NCBI GenBank assembly: GCA_000733355.1
Contig: JNVV01000032.1
Span: 418,371 to 482,370 of the forward strand
DNA length: 64,000 bases
Direction of reading: 5' to 3'
Source: Falciphora oryzae
Lineage: Eukaryota > Ascomycota > Sordariomycetes > Magnaporthales > Magnaporthaceae
In this document: in pieces, positions 10,625 through 24,500 of the stretch
How the letters are laid out: each line of letters opens with the position of its first letter
Numbering within the stretch: position 1 is the first letter of the stretch
Notes under the pieces: generated by a model
Database searches by the model: none
What the model was told of the DNA's origin: nothing
The model's input: the letters and a program-made list of their open reading frames with translations, nothing else
Translations under genes and position numbers: made by a program

Positions 10625-12492
10625 CTACAGCGCCGTCAGGCCGACCCGCATCCTGGCCCACGAGATGCTCGCCCGCCACTCGGGCATGGCGGCGAACCCG
10701 TCGCCCAGCCTGCCGCGCATCTCGAGCAACACCAGTGCCTCCGAGATCTCAGCCACGAGGTCGCGGCCGATAGACCAGCGGCCCGACGAGCCCGTCCACC
10801 AGGCCGCGTTGCTCTCGTAGCCCATCAGCACGCCCCAGAAGGCAACCAAAAGCAGCGCGAGCGGCTCGCGGCGCGCCACGGCCGCCGCGAACTCGTGGCG
10901 GCCCAGCATGGGGAAGCTCACCCCGGAGAACTTGTACACGGCCCGCTGCGCGTCCGCGAAGGACATGCGCAGGTAGAAGACGGTGTTCTTGTACATGTCG
11001 CGCCGCACCTCGGCCGCGGTCCGGGACGACTCGCCGCGCCGCTCCGCCTCGTAGTCGGGCGTCACGTCGCTCGGGTTCACGAGGTTGGGCAGCACCTTGA
11101 CGGTGCCGTCGATCAGGACCGAGTAGTCAGCCTTTGTGATGAGCGGCTCGGCGGGAGCGATCAGCTGCCTGTCCCGCCCGTGCGGGTCTGCCTCGTCGCC
11201 ACCGCCCTCCGCATCGCCGCTCTTATCCGCGACCGGCGGGCCCGTGGCGGCGGCCAGGACCATGAGCTTATCCAGAGCCGCGGCCGTGTCCTGGTCCAGC
11301 TCGTGCACGTCGGGCTGGCCGTGCGCGAGGGCCTGGGCGATGGACGGCCCCGCGGGGCTGGCCATCAGCCAGCCCCAGTTGACGCTGACGATGCTGCCGG
11401 TGCCGTTGAGCAGCTCGAAGAGCGACAGCACGTGCGCGATGGCGCTGTGCGGCGCCGGGTCCTGGCCCAGCCCCACGCCGCCGTGCGCGCCCACGGCCTC
11501 GTCGCCGCCGGGGCCGTCGCGCCCCTCGCCCCAGAGGCCGCGCAGGCACTGCGGCATCAGCAGGTGCACGATGGCGGCGAGGAGCGAGGCGAAGTACAGC
11601 ATGTGGTGGTTGTCGGGCCCGACGGTGGGCAGCGCCGCGCGGAACGCGTTGATGGAGCGGTCGTAGTACTCGATAGACGCGCGGATGTACCGCTTGTTGC
11701 TGGCCCGGATGCGCCGGCTGTTGCCAGTGGCCGCCATGCTGCTGCCGAAGCCGTCCGCGCCATCCGACGACGACGACGACGACGACGTCTCGGTCATGAC
11801 CTTCTCAAGCGCCGTGATCGCTAATAGCGCGTTGAGGAGGTAATCGCTTTTGAGCGCCTCGATGGGTATCACAACCTGCAGGTAGTTCTCGTCGTTGGGC
11901 ACCGAGATCAGGGCCTTGTACGTGATGGTCGACCAGCGGTGCATCAGCTCCAGGTCCAGCAGCCTGCCGACCCCGTCGTCGGCGGGTGCAGACTGCACCG
12001 CCCCCTCCGGCTGCTCGGCGCTCACCACCACTGCTGCCGCGCCCGACGATTCGGGGACCGGGGACCTGTTCCCGGAGGGAGACGCGGAGCCCGCGAGCGC
12101 GGTTTGGTCGCCCCCGCCCCTTCGGCTCGGCGCCGCATCCTGCCCTCTTGAGCTGACGGCCGTGAGGGAGTTCTGGGATGACTGGGTGTAGATGCAGGTG
12201 CTCGTAGTTTCCCGCACCACACAGTTCAGACACGGCGGTCCTTGCTCATCGCACTTTTTGGTTTATTGTTTTGTCAGCACGTGTGCACAGGAGCGTTGAG
12301 ATATCCCCAGCCCATCCAGGAAGGGATCGCGAGGGGGGCCCTCAGGCCATCGGCCTAGCCAGCCTATCGCCACCATCGAGTACACCGGCACCCGCACCAC
12401 CCCACCGTGTATTATTCACGCACCTTGACGTGCCGTCGCTTGCAATTCTGACACCCTTTGCGCGATTTGCTGTGCGACTTCCTCTTCAACAT
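10625..12492 (-). CDS. Zn2Cys6 fungal-type transcription factor
   Basis: Two exons, 12424-12492 and 10625-12253, with a 170-nt intron (donor GTGCGT) interrupting the DNA-binding domain; about 565 aa. Exon 1 encodes 23 residues, a basic start and then CQNCKRRHVK. Exon 2 opens with CDEQGPPCLNC and a final Cys in STCIYTQ, giving six cysteines in C-X2-C-X6-C-X5-C-X2-C-X7-C order, the binuclear zinc cluster. Downstream is a low-complexity linker. The C-terminal half (LELMHRWSTITYKALI, DYLLNALLAITALE, MLYFASLLAAIVHLL, WGVLMGYESNAAWW) resembles the regulatory domain of sterol-regulator-like fungal factors. Start chosen because the ATG at 12490-12492 precedes the cluster in frame with no upstream alternative needed. 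Its targets cannot be read from the sequence; its immediate neighbour is a decayed transporter. Confidence 0.88.
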
Positions 12493-15137
12493 CTTTTCTA
12501 ATCCCGAGGCCTGCACTCGGACCCGACGTGATTGTGCTGGCGCTGATTTCTCGGAGGCGCATTCCTAGCGCCAAAGAGTTCGACTGTCTGGTGGGATTGA
12601 GGCTGGTTTTCACGCAACGGGCATTCGCCGCTGTTGTGGCTGTGCTGTGTTGGTCGTCCCTTCCCCCTGCTTATTTGCAGTGTGGCGCAGAGTCTTCCCC
12701 AGATCGCAGGAGTCAGAACTGGGCCAAAGGCAGATTGGACATTACACAGGACTAACCCAAATTGCCCCAAGCCTCCATAGAGCCAGCCTTCTTCTATTCT
12801 TATGGCCTCGTTGAAGCTCCCGTTCACTGACACGCGAGTGTCTTAAAGGCAGTCGGGTGAGATCTTATTGAGCACGACAATGATTCCACAACTTTCCGTT
12901 CGACCCCAAGCTATCCTCTATGTCAAGGTTGGATGGAACGGATAGTCCGATGACGGGAATGGTAAGAGGAGCGTGAAAAGAAGCCTGCAAGATCGAAAGC
13001 TTTCTAGTTAAACTTCTAGGCTCATGCAATCGTTGAAGCTCGAGTAACTCAGGCTGCACATTCAAAGGATTCCTTCAAGCTGAATTGAATACCGGTAACA
13101 ATAAGAAATAGTGATTTCAAGTCGAAGTAAGCAACCTGCGTCTGCCTACACGCTTGATTGTGCACCGGACAGGTGACTATCACCTGATCATGATAGCTGC
13201 TGGTCCGATCAAGACGTGTAGGCGAGAAGGCTTGCCGATGTGACGCTCTCAACCTTGTAGCTGAAATATCTCACAATGTTGTCTGCTTGAACATGCATAC
13301 GTGCAGGAGAGTCTAAATGCACGGGTTGACTCTCCTGGCTGCTAACAACGAGGAGCGTGGTCATTATGATTCTCTGCTTGCATAACTATATTTCAGCTCG
13401 CCGGTGACTGAGCGTACCACATTCGAAGTCGACGGATCCTACAGAGGCATGGCAAATGAAGACGGACGGCGTTCTAGACTGGCTTGTGAGATAGCAGCTA
13501 CGAGGGCTTTGAGGAGCTCAACGGACATGTGCCTGGTTTGCCTTGATGCCTTGTTGCCTTGCCGCCTGGCTTCCCGGCAGTTTTTCCCGAGCCACCAGGT
13601 CCGATGCGGCAAGTGAGGCTACTAGCGACCCAGGCTTGCATGATTTTTTATCAAAACCTGCAGCTTTTGGCGCATACCTGCATACTGGAGGCAAACAGTG
13701 GCAGAGTGGTCTGGCCCCCGCACGTGGTAGGTCGGCATCCGCCCGAGAGGGGGAAGGTGAGCGAGCGGAGGGGGTCTTCCAATCGAAGGAGCGGCTTCCC
13801 TGGCGAACCAGTTAAGCGTGCCAAGAGTGTTTGGGGAGGCCCGGCTCTCAGCTGGCCCTGCTGCTAGAGCAAACTTGGGAGGCTGGGTGAGGGAGCGCCC
13901 TTTGAGTCAGCGATGGTCGCTTTTCTTTGCGACCAACTAAGGAGCACTAGATCAGTGCCGATCTTCAGCTGACAGGATGCAACAATCAAATAATAATGAA
14001 GAGGAAGAGGCGGCGTCATCCAAGGAGGCCAGTCGTGGTTTGGATGGAAACGACCGCCCAGAAGCCTGCATAGACTATGCGCTGATGTCAGCAGCCCGTC
14101 CCTTCTTTTTTTTTTTTTTTTCCCCCTAAGGGATGCTGCTAATGCGGGGTAGGATGGAGGATGGGTGGGCGGCTGGTTTTGGGACCCTGCGTTTGTTTCC
14201 ACCCGAGGTATTCTCCTAGGTGGACAGGTTACAAGATGGCTACAGCTCGGCCGGCCCTTTCACGATCTGCACACGAATGACTTGCCAGAGAATCGTGTCG
14301 TGGCGTGAAGCTGTGCAGACGGCGTGGGAAGTCGGCGCTGAGGTTCCGAGGTTGTTTCACACGCCTGAGAGAGGAGGGTCCCATCACCAGTTGACCGACC
14401 GATAGACCGACCGACTGGGCAGGCAGTCTATCGTCAAAATGGCCGAGTGAGCTGCAAGACCGGGTAGGGATAGACGGGTCAATTGAGAGGGGCGGACAGC
14501 GCGCGCCCGCGCGTCCAGTGGCCGCGAGCCGAGCATGCAGTTCGAAAGGGCGAGAGAAAGGCGGGCGCCAAGGGTGATAGTGGCCTCCGACTATCTTGCT
14601 TCTACGCCGCACTGTGGCATGATGTGTGTGTGTGTGTGTGTGTGCGAGGTACGGAGCAAAGCGTGGGTGCACTTGATTATGGTGTGTGCAGCGCGTGGTC
14701 CGATCAACAGGCTCTCTGGCGCCTGCTTGAAACCATGGGAAAGACGGGTTTTTTTTTTAGGGGGTGGTGGCTTGCACAGGGTAAAGGGCCTTGATGCCGG
14801 CGCCGGCGCCGTTTGGGTGTCTTCAGCTGGGCTGGGGTGGAACAAATAAAGACAAGAATAAAATGACGGTAAAGAAAAAAAACCCACGGACGACCTGGGC
14901 GTGCTCCAAGTCAGCGGATGCCTCCCACAAGACGATCGAGTACGTATCACGGCTGGAGCGACGGAACAGGCATCCGCGCTGGCGCCGATGTCCAGGTTCG
15001 GCCCCAAACAGGCCACGAGGTTCCTCGGCCAGGAAGTTCCCTCCTCGTCCGGGTCTCGATACCGAAGGGGTTGCGTGCGGTGGCGGGGGCAACGTCAGGA
15101 GGGACCTGTGGTGACGATCTATTTAATTTGAGATGAA
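12493..15137. other. Gene-free region, left part
   Basis: No ORF here has a recognisable domain, and ORFs on both strands overlap at random. Visible features are a T run at 14106-14121 and a (TG)n microsatellite at about 14622-14644. The first 300 bases should contain the promoter of the Zn2Cys6 factor gene (start at 12492). The composition is not AT-shifted, so this does not look like a RIP-mutated transposon relic. Confidence 0.45.
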
Positions 15138-15501
15138 NNNNNNNNNNNNNNNNNNNNNNNNNNNNNNNNNNNNNNNNNNNNNNNNNNNNNNNNNNNNNNN
15201 NNNNNNNNNNNNNNNNNNNNNNNNNNNNNNNNNNNNNNNNNNNNNNNNNNNNNNNNNNNNNNNNNNNNNNNNNNNNNNNNNNNNNNNNNNNNNNNNNNNN
15301 NNNNNNNNNNNNNNNNNNNNNNNNNNNNNNNNNNNNNNNNNNNNNNNNNNNNNNNNNNNNNNNNNNNNNNNNNNNNNNNNNNNNNNNNNNNNNNNNNNNN
15401 NNNNNNNNNNNNNNNNNNNNNNNNNNNNNNNNNNNNNNNNNNNNNNNNNNNNNNNNNNNNNNNNNNNNNNNNNNNNNNNNNNNNNNNNNNNNNNNNNNNN
15501 N
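15138..15501. other. Assembly gap (N)
   Basis: A run of 364 N. The ORFs that appear to cross it are artefacts. Confidence 0.99.
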
Positions 15502-18500
15502 ATGGCAGGGAAAGCCCCGAAAGTGCAATGGGCCGAGCGACGCTGGATGGTGGTGGCAGGCGATACCGGAAAGGGAGGGCGCCAGGCGAAGGGTGACAAT
15601 GATTGCCCGGCGGACTTCCAAGGCCCCTTCCTTTCCGTTTGGGGGCTGACAAGGCGGCGGATTGGGAGTGGGTGCATGGGAAGAAAAACGGCACACACGA
15701 GGCGGGGAGGGGGGCGTGCAAGCGGGAAATGAACATGATGGATGATTCCATTTTGCTGCTTAGCGGGGACTGACGGGGCGACGAAATAGATCAATTGCAT
15801 CCACCGCACCGCCGCCGACGCGAGATTTTTATGTGTTGTCCCAGCACTGTGCAGCCAGTCGGCCAGCCATTCATGATAACGACCAGCACAAGTTCCAGCA
15901 GGGAGGGAGGAGGGAGGGGATCCATCACCCCTGGCCTGACTCCGACGCCCTGCGCCGCGGGTGCACGCTTTGGCTCTGCTGGGCCAATGGCACCCGAGGC
16001 TCTTGGTGCCCCGCGATGGTCTGGTTCGGGCCCAGTCTGGACCCCGCGGCAAAACGCCGAGCGCGGATTGTGGTGATTTACCACTTTTGGATCGAGCGTG
16101 AGTGTGTGTGGATGGGTGCGAGTGTGCGAGTGTGCGATATGTGCGTGCCGATGCAATGTCACTTTGCTCCCAGCTATATTTGTTTGCAAGTGGGCGTCTT
16201 CACGGCCAGGGTGCAAATCAAAGCTGCTTTTCCGTGTGATTGGCGGGTTCCGGCCTCCAGCTGTCCATATCAACCCGCAAAGGGCAAAAACTGAGAGGCT
16301 GGCTGGCTGGGCTCAATGCTGATGGAGGAGGTGCTTTTGTCGTTGACACGACACTGTGCGGACGACATTGAACGATATGCGAGCCGATGTTTCTGGACCG
16401 GGTTACCTCAAGTGTGCCTTTCTATTCTTATTTGCCTCTGTGCACAAAACACGGCCGGGCATAATGATTATCTGCAGACGACGAGAACCGAAAAGGCGGA
16501 GCTGGCCTCCAAAAAGTATTGCCGTTTGTCTCAGCATTGGGGCTAGCTTTTTTGGCATCGTCTACCATCCATTCCGCCCCACCCTGCTTGTGAGCAAGCC
16601 AACCTGCAATTCGAATTTGTCCGCAGCCAAGTGCGTTAGAGCGTGCGCCAGCAACAAGGCCTCCCTTGCCTTCTTGGTGGACAAGCCGGGCCTCATCATC
16701 CCTCCGCAAGGGTTGCAACAGCAAGCAGAATCGAGAAACTTGCCGGCCAATGGGTCCGGTGCTGAGTGGTAGTGCGCAAAGTGGCTTGGCTTCGAGTCGT
16801 CGCTGAGTGTGTGCATGACCGCAGGAGGAGAAAATCCCGCCGCCCACGCTGACGAAACCCAAGGATCCAATAGCCCAGCACGGTGGGGGGCCAGCCGAAA
16901 AAGCAGAGCGCTCGCCCAACCAACCGCACACCTCAGCGTCCACGCCACACAACCACAGACGCACATACACACATATCGCTCACAAGCCCGTTCGATGTTG
17001 GGAGGAGGGGGAGGCAGTAACCTATCCCTAGGAGCCTAGCTCCCCGTGATGCATGTGTGCGTACTACTCCGGACAGTGCCACTTTACTTTATAAGTGCGT
17101 AGAGTCTTTGCATACCACCTACACCTAGTTGGCTTCAGCAAACCACATACCCTGAGCCACACACACCTCGTTCGATCAAGGCGAGCTGCTTGCATGCCCT
17201 CGAGGGGAAAAAAAAAGAGCAAACATCCCGGGCCAATCAGACATTCACAAGCAGCCACCCAAGTCACGGAAAACTCAACCCGGCGTTGGACGCAACGCAC
17301 GCGCAAGCCATCCGCAGGTTTCTTCAAGTAGAGACATGCCTCCCCCAGGCTGCTGTTCGCCGATCAGACTCTGCTGGTGGCGCGCGGGTACAGTCCGAGT
17401 TTGGCTGACGTGCCTTGATCCTTGGGCCGGGCCCAGGTGACTCTTTTTTTTTTTTTTTTTCTTTTATTTTTTTCCACGCCGTGACGGATAATGACCTTAC
17501 TGTGTCCCGCTGTTTGCTTCGTATATCCACGGCCCCTTTCGGACCTGCAGCCGGTTTATCTCGGTCGCTGGGATCATGGCTCCTCCGAATTGTCAGGGTC
17601 TCGGAGTTGCCCTTGTCGCTTTTTCTAGCTGCGGGTGCGTGGTATGGCAAAGACATGGAGTTCCGTTCCCCTTTCGCTTTTCCGTTGGTGGCGACCATTT
17701 TATTTTCTTATTTTATCTTTATTTTCGGCTTGGTCGTCCTAGCCGCCCCTCCTCTATCTATCTCGGACTCGTGGGCCGAGCAAGGATCCAAAACCGGCCT
17801 TTGCCCTTCTCCTAAGAAGGTCGAGACATGCCTGTTATCGCGCCAGGCTGCCGTGGAATATAAACCTCGTAAGACTGGACGGCGAGGGGACTGGGCAGCA
17901 GGACCCTGCCGAGGCTCGTGTGTTTGTGTCCTCCTGCCAGCCCGTCGCCGCCGCCGCCTCTCCAAGCCGAGACAGGGCCACGCAAGTTTTGAAGCCCGGA
18001 TATCCCGATCCCGCCTCGTTTTTCTTTGGGCGAAAAAAGAAAAATCGTGACTCCACTTTCATCGATATCAAACGACGAACCACTTTCTCGGAGCTTTGCC
18101 TGCGTGCGTATTTTCTGTAGGTACCGTATGTGGTATGCACGTTACATTACATTACATGGAACTCGCCGCGCGAGAGCGGAAGCAGCTAGCCTGGCCACTG
18201 GGGGCACGGGTGACGTGACACATCAGATGCGCCAAAGACGGCCAATCCGGGTCGACTGTTTGCTACCTGCTCTTCGGAGCTGCTTCATTAGCTGGGACTG
18301 CGTTAGGCAGGCCAGACGAGTCTGGGACACGCAAGGCGGTGTGCGCCGTCCCACAGCCGGGGTGATTTGGTTCCTTCTCAATGCTTTGTTGGTGTCTTGG
18401 GGTCGTTGCAGGCGGAAACAAAAGTCAGCTGTGCCGGGGCAATGACCAGACGGGAACGGGCAGGGCAGGGCAGGCGGGCTGTGGTGAGGAGTGCTCGGTG

Positions 18501-21500
18501 TGTAATCCAGCTGGGCCGGGGTGCCTGTATCGACAAATGCGTCCATCATCACCGCTGGCCGCCGTCTGTCACGTCGACAGAAAAAGAAGCTGCCGACAGC
18601 GAGCGACCCGTCGGGCTACCCTGTCTGTGCCCGTTGGGCCCAATATGAGACAGCCACCGGCACGAGCGAGTCTAATAACTCATCAAATGATTCGCAGAAC
18701 TACACTCTGGGATACTCTATGTAGGATGGGGCACGGAGGCGCTGGGCGTCGACAGATGGGTCTAGATAGCATGCACGATACGAGCACAACTCGACTCGCC
18801 ACTTTCCTTTCGTCCCGACCTGGCGCCGCCGCGACACAGACGCGAGGTGCCGGGGGAGCCTGGGGCGGGTTCGGCCTTTTGCATCCCTCCGCCTTTCTGT
18901 TGCTGCCTTCGATATCTCATCAACCATCATCATCATCAAGCGTGGTCCCGCCGCCGATGGCGGTGGGGCACAGATGTATGTAGATGGGCTCGAGTTTCTC
19001 CTGTCCTGTCATCAGACTCGAAAGTCGGCTGCTGCTGCTGGGGGCCCCGTCTGTTCCGTCGCGCGGGCTAGGTAACTTGGATAGGCAAAGAAGAAGCACG
19101 AACAAAAAAGTGAGTGACCGAGGCTTCCACAGAGAAATAAAGTACATGAATCATAGAGTGCGACGCCCGCTCTCCCTCACACCACCTAGCACCCCCTCCC
19201 AACTCGAGGTTTAGCGGGGAGGAGGAGCGGAGACGGAAACCTGACCGGGGGTGACGCCATTTTCAGGTTGCTCGCTGATCGGTGCATTCGACGCCGCAGA
19301 CGAGCCCGGCTAAGCCGTCCGCGAGTTGGCTCGTGTTTCTCCTCTCCTCTCGCCATGGGGATACCCGCCACGGGCGGCGTCTATCTAATATTCCCGTTTT
19401 CATAATCCTCTCATACTAGAATTTTTTCTTTCTTTTTTATTAAATGCAACCGAACATCCATTTATATCGCCGGGGTGAAGGAGAAAAAAAAAAAAAAAAA
19501 GGGGAGTAATGGTGTGTGTGTGGGTGGTCTGGCGTCAGAGTCGAAACCCACACGGACTTCTTCCCCATCTTCGTTTTTTCTCAAAGACTCATCGCCGCCA
19601 CTTTGGTTTACGCGGCATCAAGAATCCTCTTTGCGGCAGGCAAACGAAAGGCCCCCCAGGTGGGGTGTTGCTGTGTGGATAGGCCGCCGAGCAGCTGGCA
19701 TGCAACGCTTGGAAAGGGGGCCTGCCCAAATGAGAGGGTTACGCCGGGCGGACAGTCGAGTCTCCGTCCTGGTCAATGCAGAAGACTCGGCGGAACAAAA
19801 ATAATGTTCGGCCGTTTTGCGGTCGGTGCTTTCCCATATTATGGGGACAGGGCGTGCAAGGGGGTTGTTGGCGGAGCAGCGTCCTTGCTTTCCTCGGCTA
19901 TCGCCGTTTTCACATTCCTGTGTGTCGGTGGTGAGGTTTCTGAAAGACGCTCTGCTGTCGAAACATGCATGCTGGCCGTCCGAATTCCAATTCTTCCCTT
20001 TCATATCTCCGGCGAGGCGCCCAGCCGGCATGCGGGATGGACAAGTACATAGATTCGCCATGTATTGGTTAGGCACCTGCCGATAAACCTGCGAGCCGTG
20101 CAGCCTAGGGCCACCTTGCAGACGGCATTTTATTTTTGGCTCCCTCTCGAGGCCCGAGTTTCAAAGGGCTAGGAGGCGATGATCGCTCCAACCTGGGCAT
20201 TCGGATTTACGCGGCTGGAGGGTGGCCATGGTCATCCCGAGCGAGGAGAGTTGGCAGGGGAGAAACTAGCGGCCGCGCCAGTCATTCGGGGCGTCGGCTG
20301 CTGTTCGTTGGGAACAGGTGCCATCCCTGCCTTTCTCCCGCCTCTGAGGCGACGCGAAACCCCCCCATTGACCATTCGGTTGAAGGGACGAAAAAATCAA
20401 TTAACGCGAAAGTTCGCGGTGTGGGAGGAGAGGCGCGGCATGTGGCGGTCTATGCTTGAAAACCGTTGTCTGATCTCGAGCTTGTCCCTCCACACCAGCG
20501 ATCGCGTCTTCTGCGATTTTTCCCCCCCACCTGCTTCTTTTCTTTTCTCTCCCCTTCCCCATCGGAGCCTGCCCTAAATCCCGCTGGAGCCGGCAGGTAG
20601 TACCGTCCTGTTGGACCGATGGGTCCTTACTCTCGGGTACGAGAAGTGTCGATGGGAATGCCCCGTCTGGATACGGTGCGTCGGAAGCGAGGACAGAGTG
20701 TGTTGTCTGCAAAAGGATCTCCTGTGTTATTAGCTGGCCCCCACATGCCGAGATGGCAAAAGGCCGCGCCGGTAGCGTCGTGTGGTCCGCATCTCCGTCT
20801 GAGGGACTTGTTTGGAGGGGGTGACCGCAGCAGCAGGGCACAGGAAAGGGAAAGTTTGCTGTCGGTCTGCAATGCCTGTCCTGCGTGCGTGCCCGCTACG
20901 ATACAACCTTGGGCAGGCCAGAGGTCCGGTGCGTTTGTTTCGTCGACGTCTGCCAACCGCCATGCAAACACGGATAAAAAAAAATAAAGAAAAAAATAAA
21001 AAATAAAAAAAGCAGAGAAAAATAATGCAGGGCCACTTGGCTGGGCGGACCATGCTCGAGTTTCGCAGGTTGAAAAGGCAGCGTCACACTGGGCGAGAAA
21101 GCTGCATTGCCCTCACTCGATTGGTCGGGCATCCCCTGCTCTTTTCCCGTGCTCTTGGCCTCATCCAAGGCCCCAGAAAAGCAGTGCTCAACTGATGGAT
21201 TCCTTTGCTGCGTAAACGGGGGGCAGTTGGGAGGCGCTGGTGGGCGAAGCACTCTGGAGTCCAAGCCGTGGGTCCCGGTTAGCACGCTACTTTTCGCTGC
21301 CTCGGATCGCCAAGCAGCCAATCCGCCGGCGCCATTTTCCGTTTCCAGTCAAAGCTCGGCCCTGGGGCGGGCGACATGCGCCCGGCTTCCTGAGGAAGAG
21401 ATGGTGGTAGCAGCAGCGGTCCTGCTGGTAGCGGGCGTGTGGCCAGAGGGGAAGGAAGGGACGGTAAGCTGCGGGCGTCTTTTCTTGGAACTGGAGCAAA

Positions 21501-24500
21501 AAGACCGATGACAGGTAAAACAGAAGAAGGACTGGGCTGCCGCTGTGTCTCGTCTTGCATCGTGGAATGGCTCGGCATGTTGGGAGTCCTGAAATCGGGG
21601 ATCGACGCCGCTTGGGAACTTGGGTCCAAAACCCCTCGCACCCTGTCGCGGTTTGGCCCCAGCAGCCCGCCCGCCTCGCAGGCGTCTTCATTCTTTCTCA
21701 GAGAATTGACAGAGCGTGAAACATTTGCCAGCGTATCACGACTGTTGCTCGAAGCATGCTGGGATTGGTGGCCTGGCTCAGAAAGCCTGCTCAACGTTGC
21801 CACCCCACCACCCAGCCCGCTAGAGAAGGCGGTGCGACGCAAGGGACGGGGGATGCGCTGCCCTGTGCGCAACAGAATTTGGCAGGCGCTTTTTTCTGCG
21901 TGCTGGGGTGTCGGTTCCGGCGCTCCGGCCCCTCTCTTTCTCCTTTCTTTGGCACGCGCACGCTGGCCAAGATACAATGGAACCCCTGACGGAATCGCTG
22001 ATCGGAACTTTGGGACGGGGACGGGAGTCATGTCCTTTGCCATCAACTGGCAATGGTGGTGTATTGCGTACGTTGTCGTTTCGCCGGCCAAGCCTGTCCG
22101 TATCGACTATACGCACCCCTTTTCCACAGCCGTGTTTCCACAGTCGTGCCGCTTCTCGCTTCCTTCGCAAGCTCGGATGTTGCTTCGTGACGCAAAGTCC
22201 AACTGCCGTAGCGCAGGCGGGCGTGGAAACAGGGAGGGGAAAATTAGCAGACAAACAAGAATGATAATGGCACCCGAGAAAGAAGAAAAAAAATAAAAGA
22301 AAAGAAAAGGAGCCAAGTGTTGCGCCGGATGCATCTCGCAAACGGAGCGCCATCCGCATCCGCCCACTTCCCTGCAAGATCGACTTCCAGATTGGCGCTG
22401 GGACGGCTCAGGTCGCACTGTCCTGGTTGGTACTCCGCTCCCAATCCCTTCACGCTGCAGGCGAGATTTGCAGGCGTTTTCAATCAAACGGGGAGAGGAG
22501 CATAGAGATGAATCACTGGTGTGCATGCCGCCTGGAATGCCGCTCCGCCTCCCTGTCGCGGAAGCAACATGGATTTCTTTTTTTTGTTTGTTTGTCTCTG
22601 CTCCGTGTGAACCTTTTTCTTTTTTCCTTTTCTGCTACCCTGGCGGCAGCAGACCAGACCACCTCCGGCGTGCCTGCTAGAGCACACTATAGCCTCTGAT
22701 TGGGCGTTGGACATGGCTGACTGTGCACCCTGTCCAAGGACATGAAAGCGCCTTTTGTTCTCCCTCTGCGACACCGTACCACCTTGCTTTGATTCTTATT
22801 TCCCTCCCTCAAGAGGTTGGTTCACCCTTCGTCAACAGACATCACGCCTTTCTTTGTGGATCCCCAAACATGTGATCATCATTGAGGAGAATGCGAGGTC
22901 TCCTCTTCGCCGAAAAGAGAGGGAGGCGAGGAGGCCTGCTGCCATGGAACAAGGGGCAGCAGCAGCACGATTGATAGGCGAACCCGCCATCATCCGTCAT
23001 GAGGCAAACTCATGCGCGCGGATCCGGATCCGTACGGCGAAATGATGCGTCGCCAGCGCTTGATGGGTCCCGACTGCTGCCTCGCAGTCGAATACGGACG
23101 GTAGCATTGCGTACCGGCGAGGTAGAGGAATGGCCGAGAAAGAAGCAAGAAAGACCTGAGGGATACCATGCCAGCTGCCCATGTCTCGACCCCCAAGACT
23201 CCGGACGATGGCCAACTTCAATTTTGACTCTCGTATTTCCTTTCGAGGCGGCGGGAGGGCTGTCGGCCAAATTTGACAGTTTTATTCGATTATGAAGTAG
23301 ACGGCCACGGGCGTCTCCGTCGATTGCCGTCACGTCCGACCACCTGGGCGCTTCTTTTTGCGTGTGAACAAACGGACAGGGCACAGGTACTCGATACGGG
23401 CAGGGGACCGCGCAGGGCGGGCCCAATTGTCTCTCCCTGGCCAGGTGCCCCTCGACGGAGCCCGTCAATCAATAACGCCTGCTCCAGACTCCGTCCAGCT
23501 CTCTGGCTGTGCTGAATATGGATCCCTGACATGCCTGACCGATCACACACCAGGCTGGAGACACACTTTTCACAACACACGCTCTCAAATTCGCATTCAC
23601 GCTCACACCCTTGTGCGCCTGTGCCCACTCGCTCCCTGGGCCGGGCTGCCATCTTCCACCTGCACTGTGAGGGAAGGTAGCATACCGTTTGTGCCGCCCC
23701 CCACCTCGTTTCGCTGTATGTGCGACGTATGACTTTGCAGTGGCTTGGTACTGGCGCTGGTGCGGTACCTTTCGGCGCTGATTGCTGAAGCGCCTGCTCA
23801 GGCTTTTGCGCTGGCTGCTGGGCCCGGCTGACCCAGAAAAAGGGCTGGGATGTGGAAGGGCGAAAGGGGGAGGATATAATCGGACATGGGGTACATAAAA
23901 CTCAAACCGCCTAAGCCCAACATGGGAGGTTGCTTGGTTCCATTTTTCGGTCTGGCTGTGTGGGCTGGCACAGCTCGGCCACTGTGAGAGGCACCAACAT
24001 GAACAGCCCGCGCAAACCGAGATGCAGCGAACGCAAACGAAGGAAAGCCAGGGAAATTGAGGCAGGGGAAATATTGGAATTTAACAAGAAAAGAATGACA
24101 ATAACAACACGGTGAAAATCGGACGGGTCTCGGCCATGGAAGTGCAAGTTGGAGCCTGCCAACTGACTGACCAATTCCGGGACTGACTGGGCTGGCCTCA
24201 TCAAGCCGGACTGAATCAGCCAGCCAGCCCAGCCAGTCCCAGCCGTAGTGAAGTCGCTAAGCTGCTGGAACCGCGCGCAGACTCACGGGCATGCCGGGTA
24301 CGCACTCGTGGCTGCGTAGAACTCTGCGCCAAAACCAAAAGCAAGCCAAGGGCCGGTGGCCAGCGGGTCATCCGTCCAATGTGAGGAGGTCTTGGTCGGC
24401 ATCAACATCCTCAGGCATGGGGGGGGGGGCGTGCAGCAACAAATGAGGACTGGCCCAGCGTCATCTCGCACAATGCGAGGCCCTGGCCCGGCCCAGAGGT

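Noticed and set aside
10895..11824. 309-codon plus-strand ORF
   Set aside because: Antisense shadow of the Zn2Cys6 factor in GC-rich DNA, with no domain.
15119..16052. 200-300 codon ORFs across 15138-15501
   Set aside because: They consist largely of N. No domain on either side.
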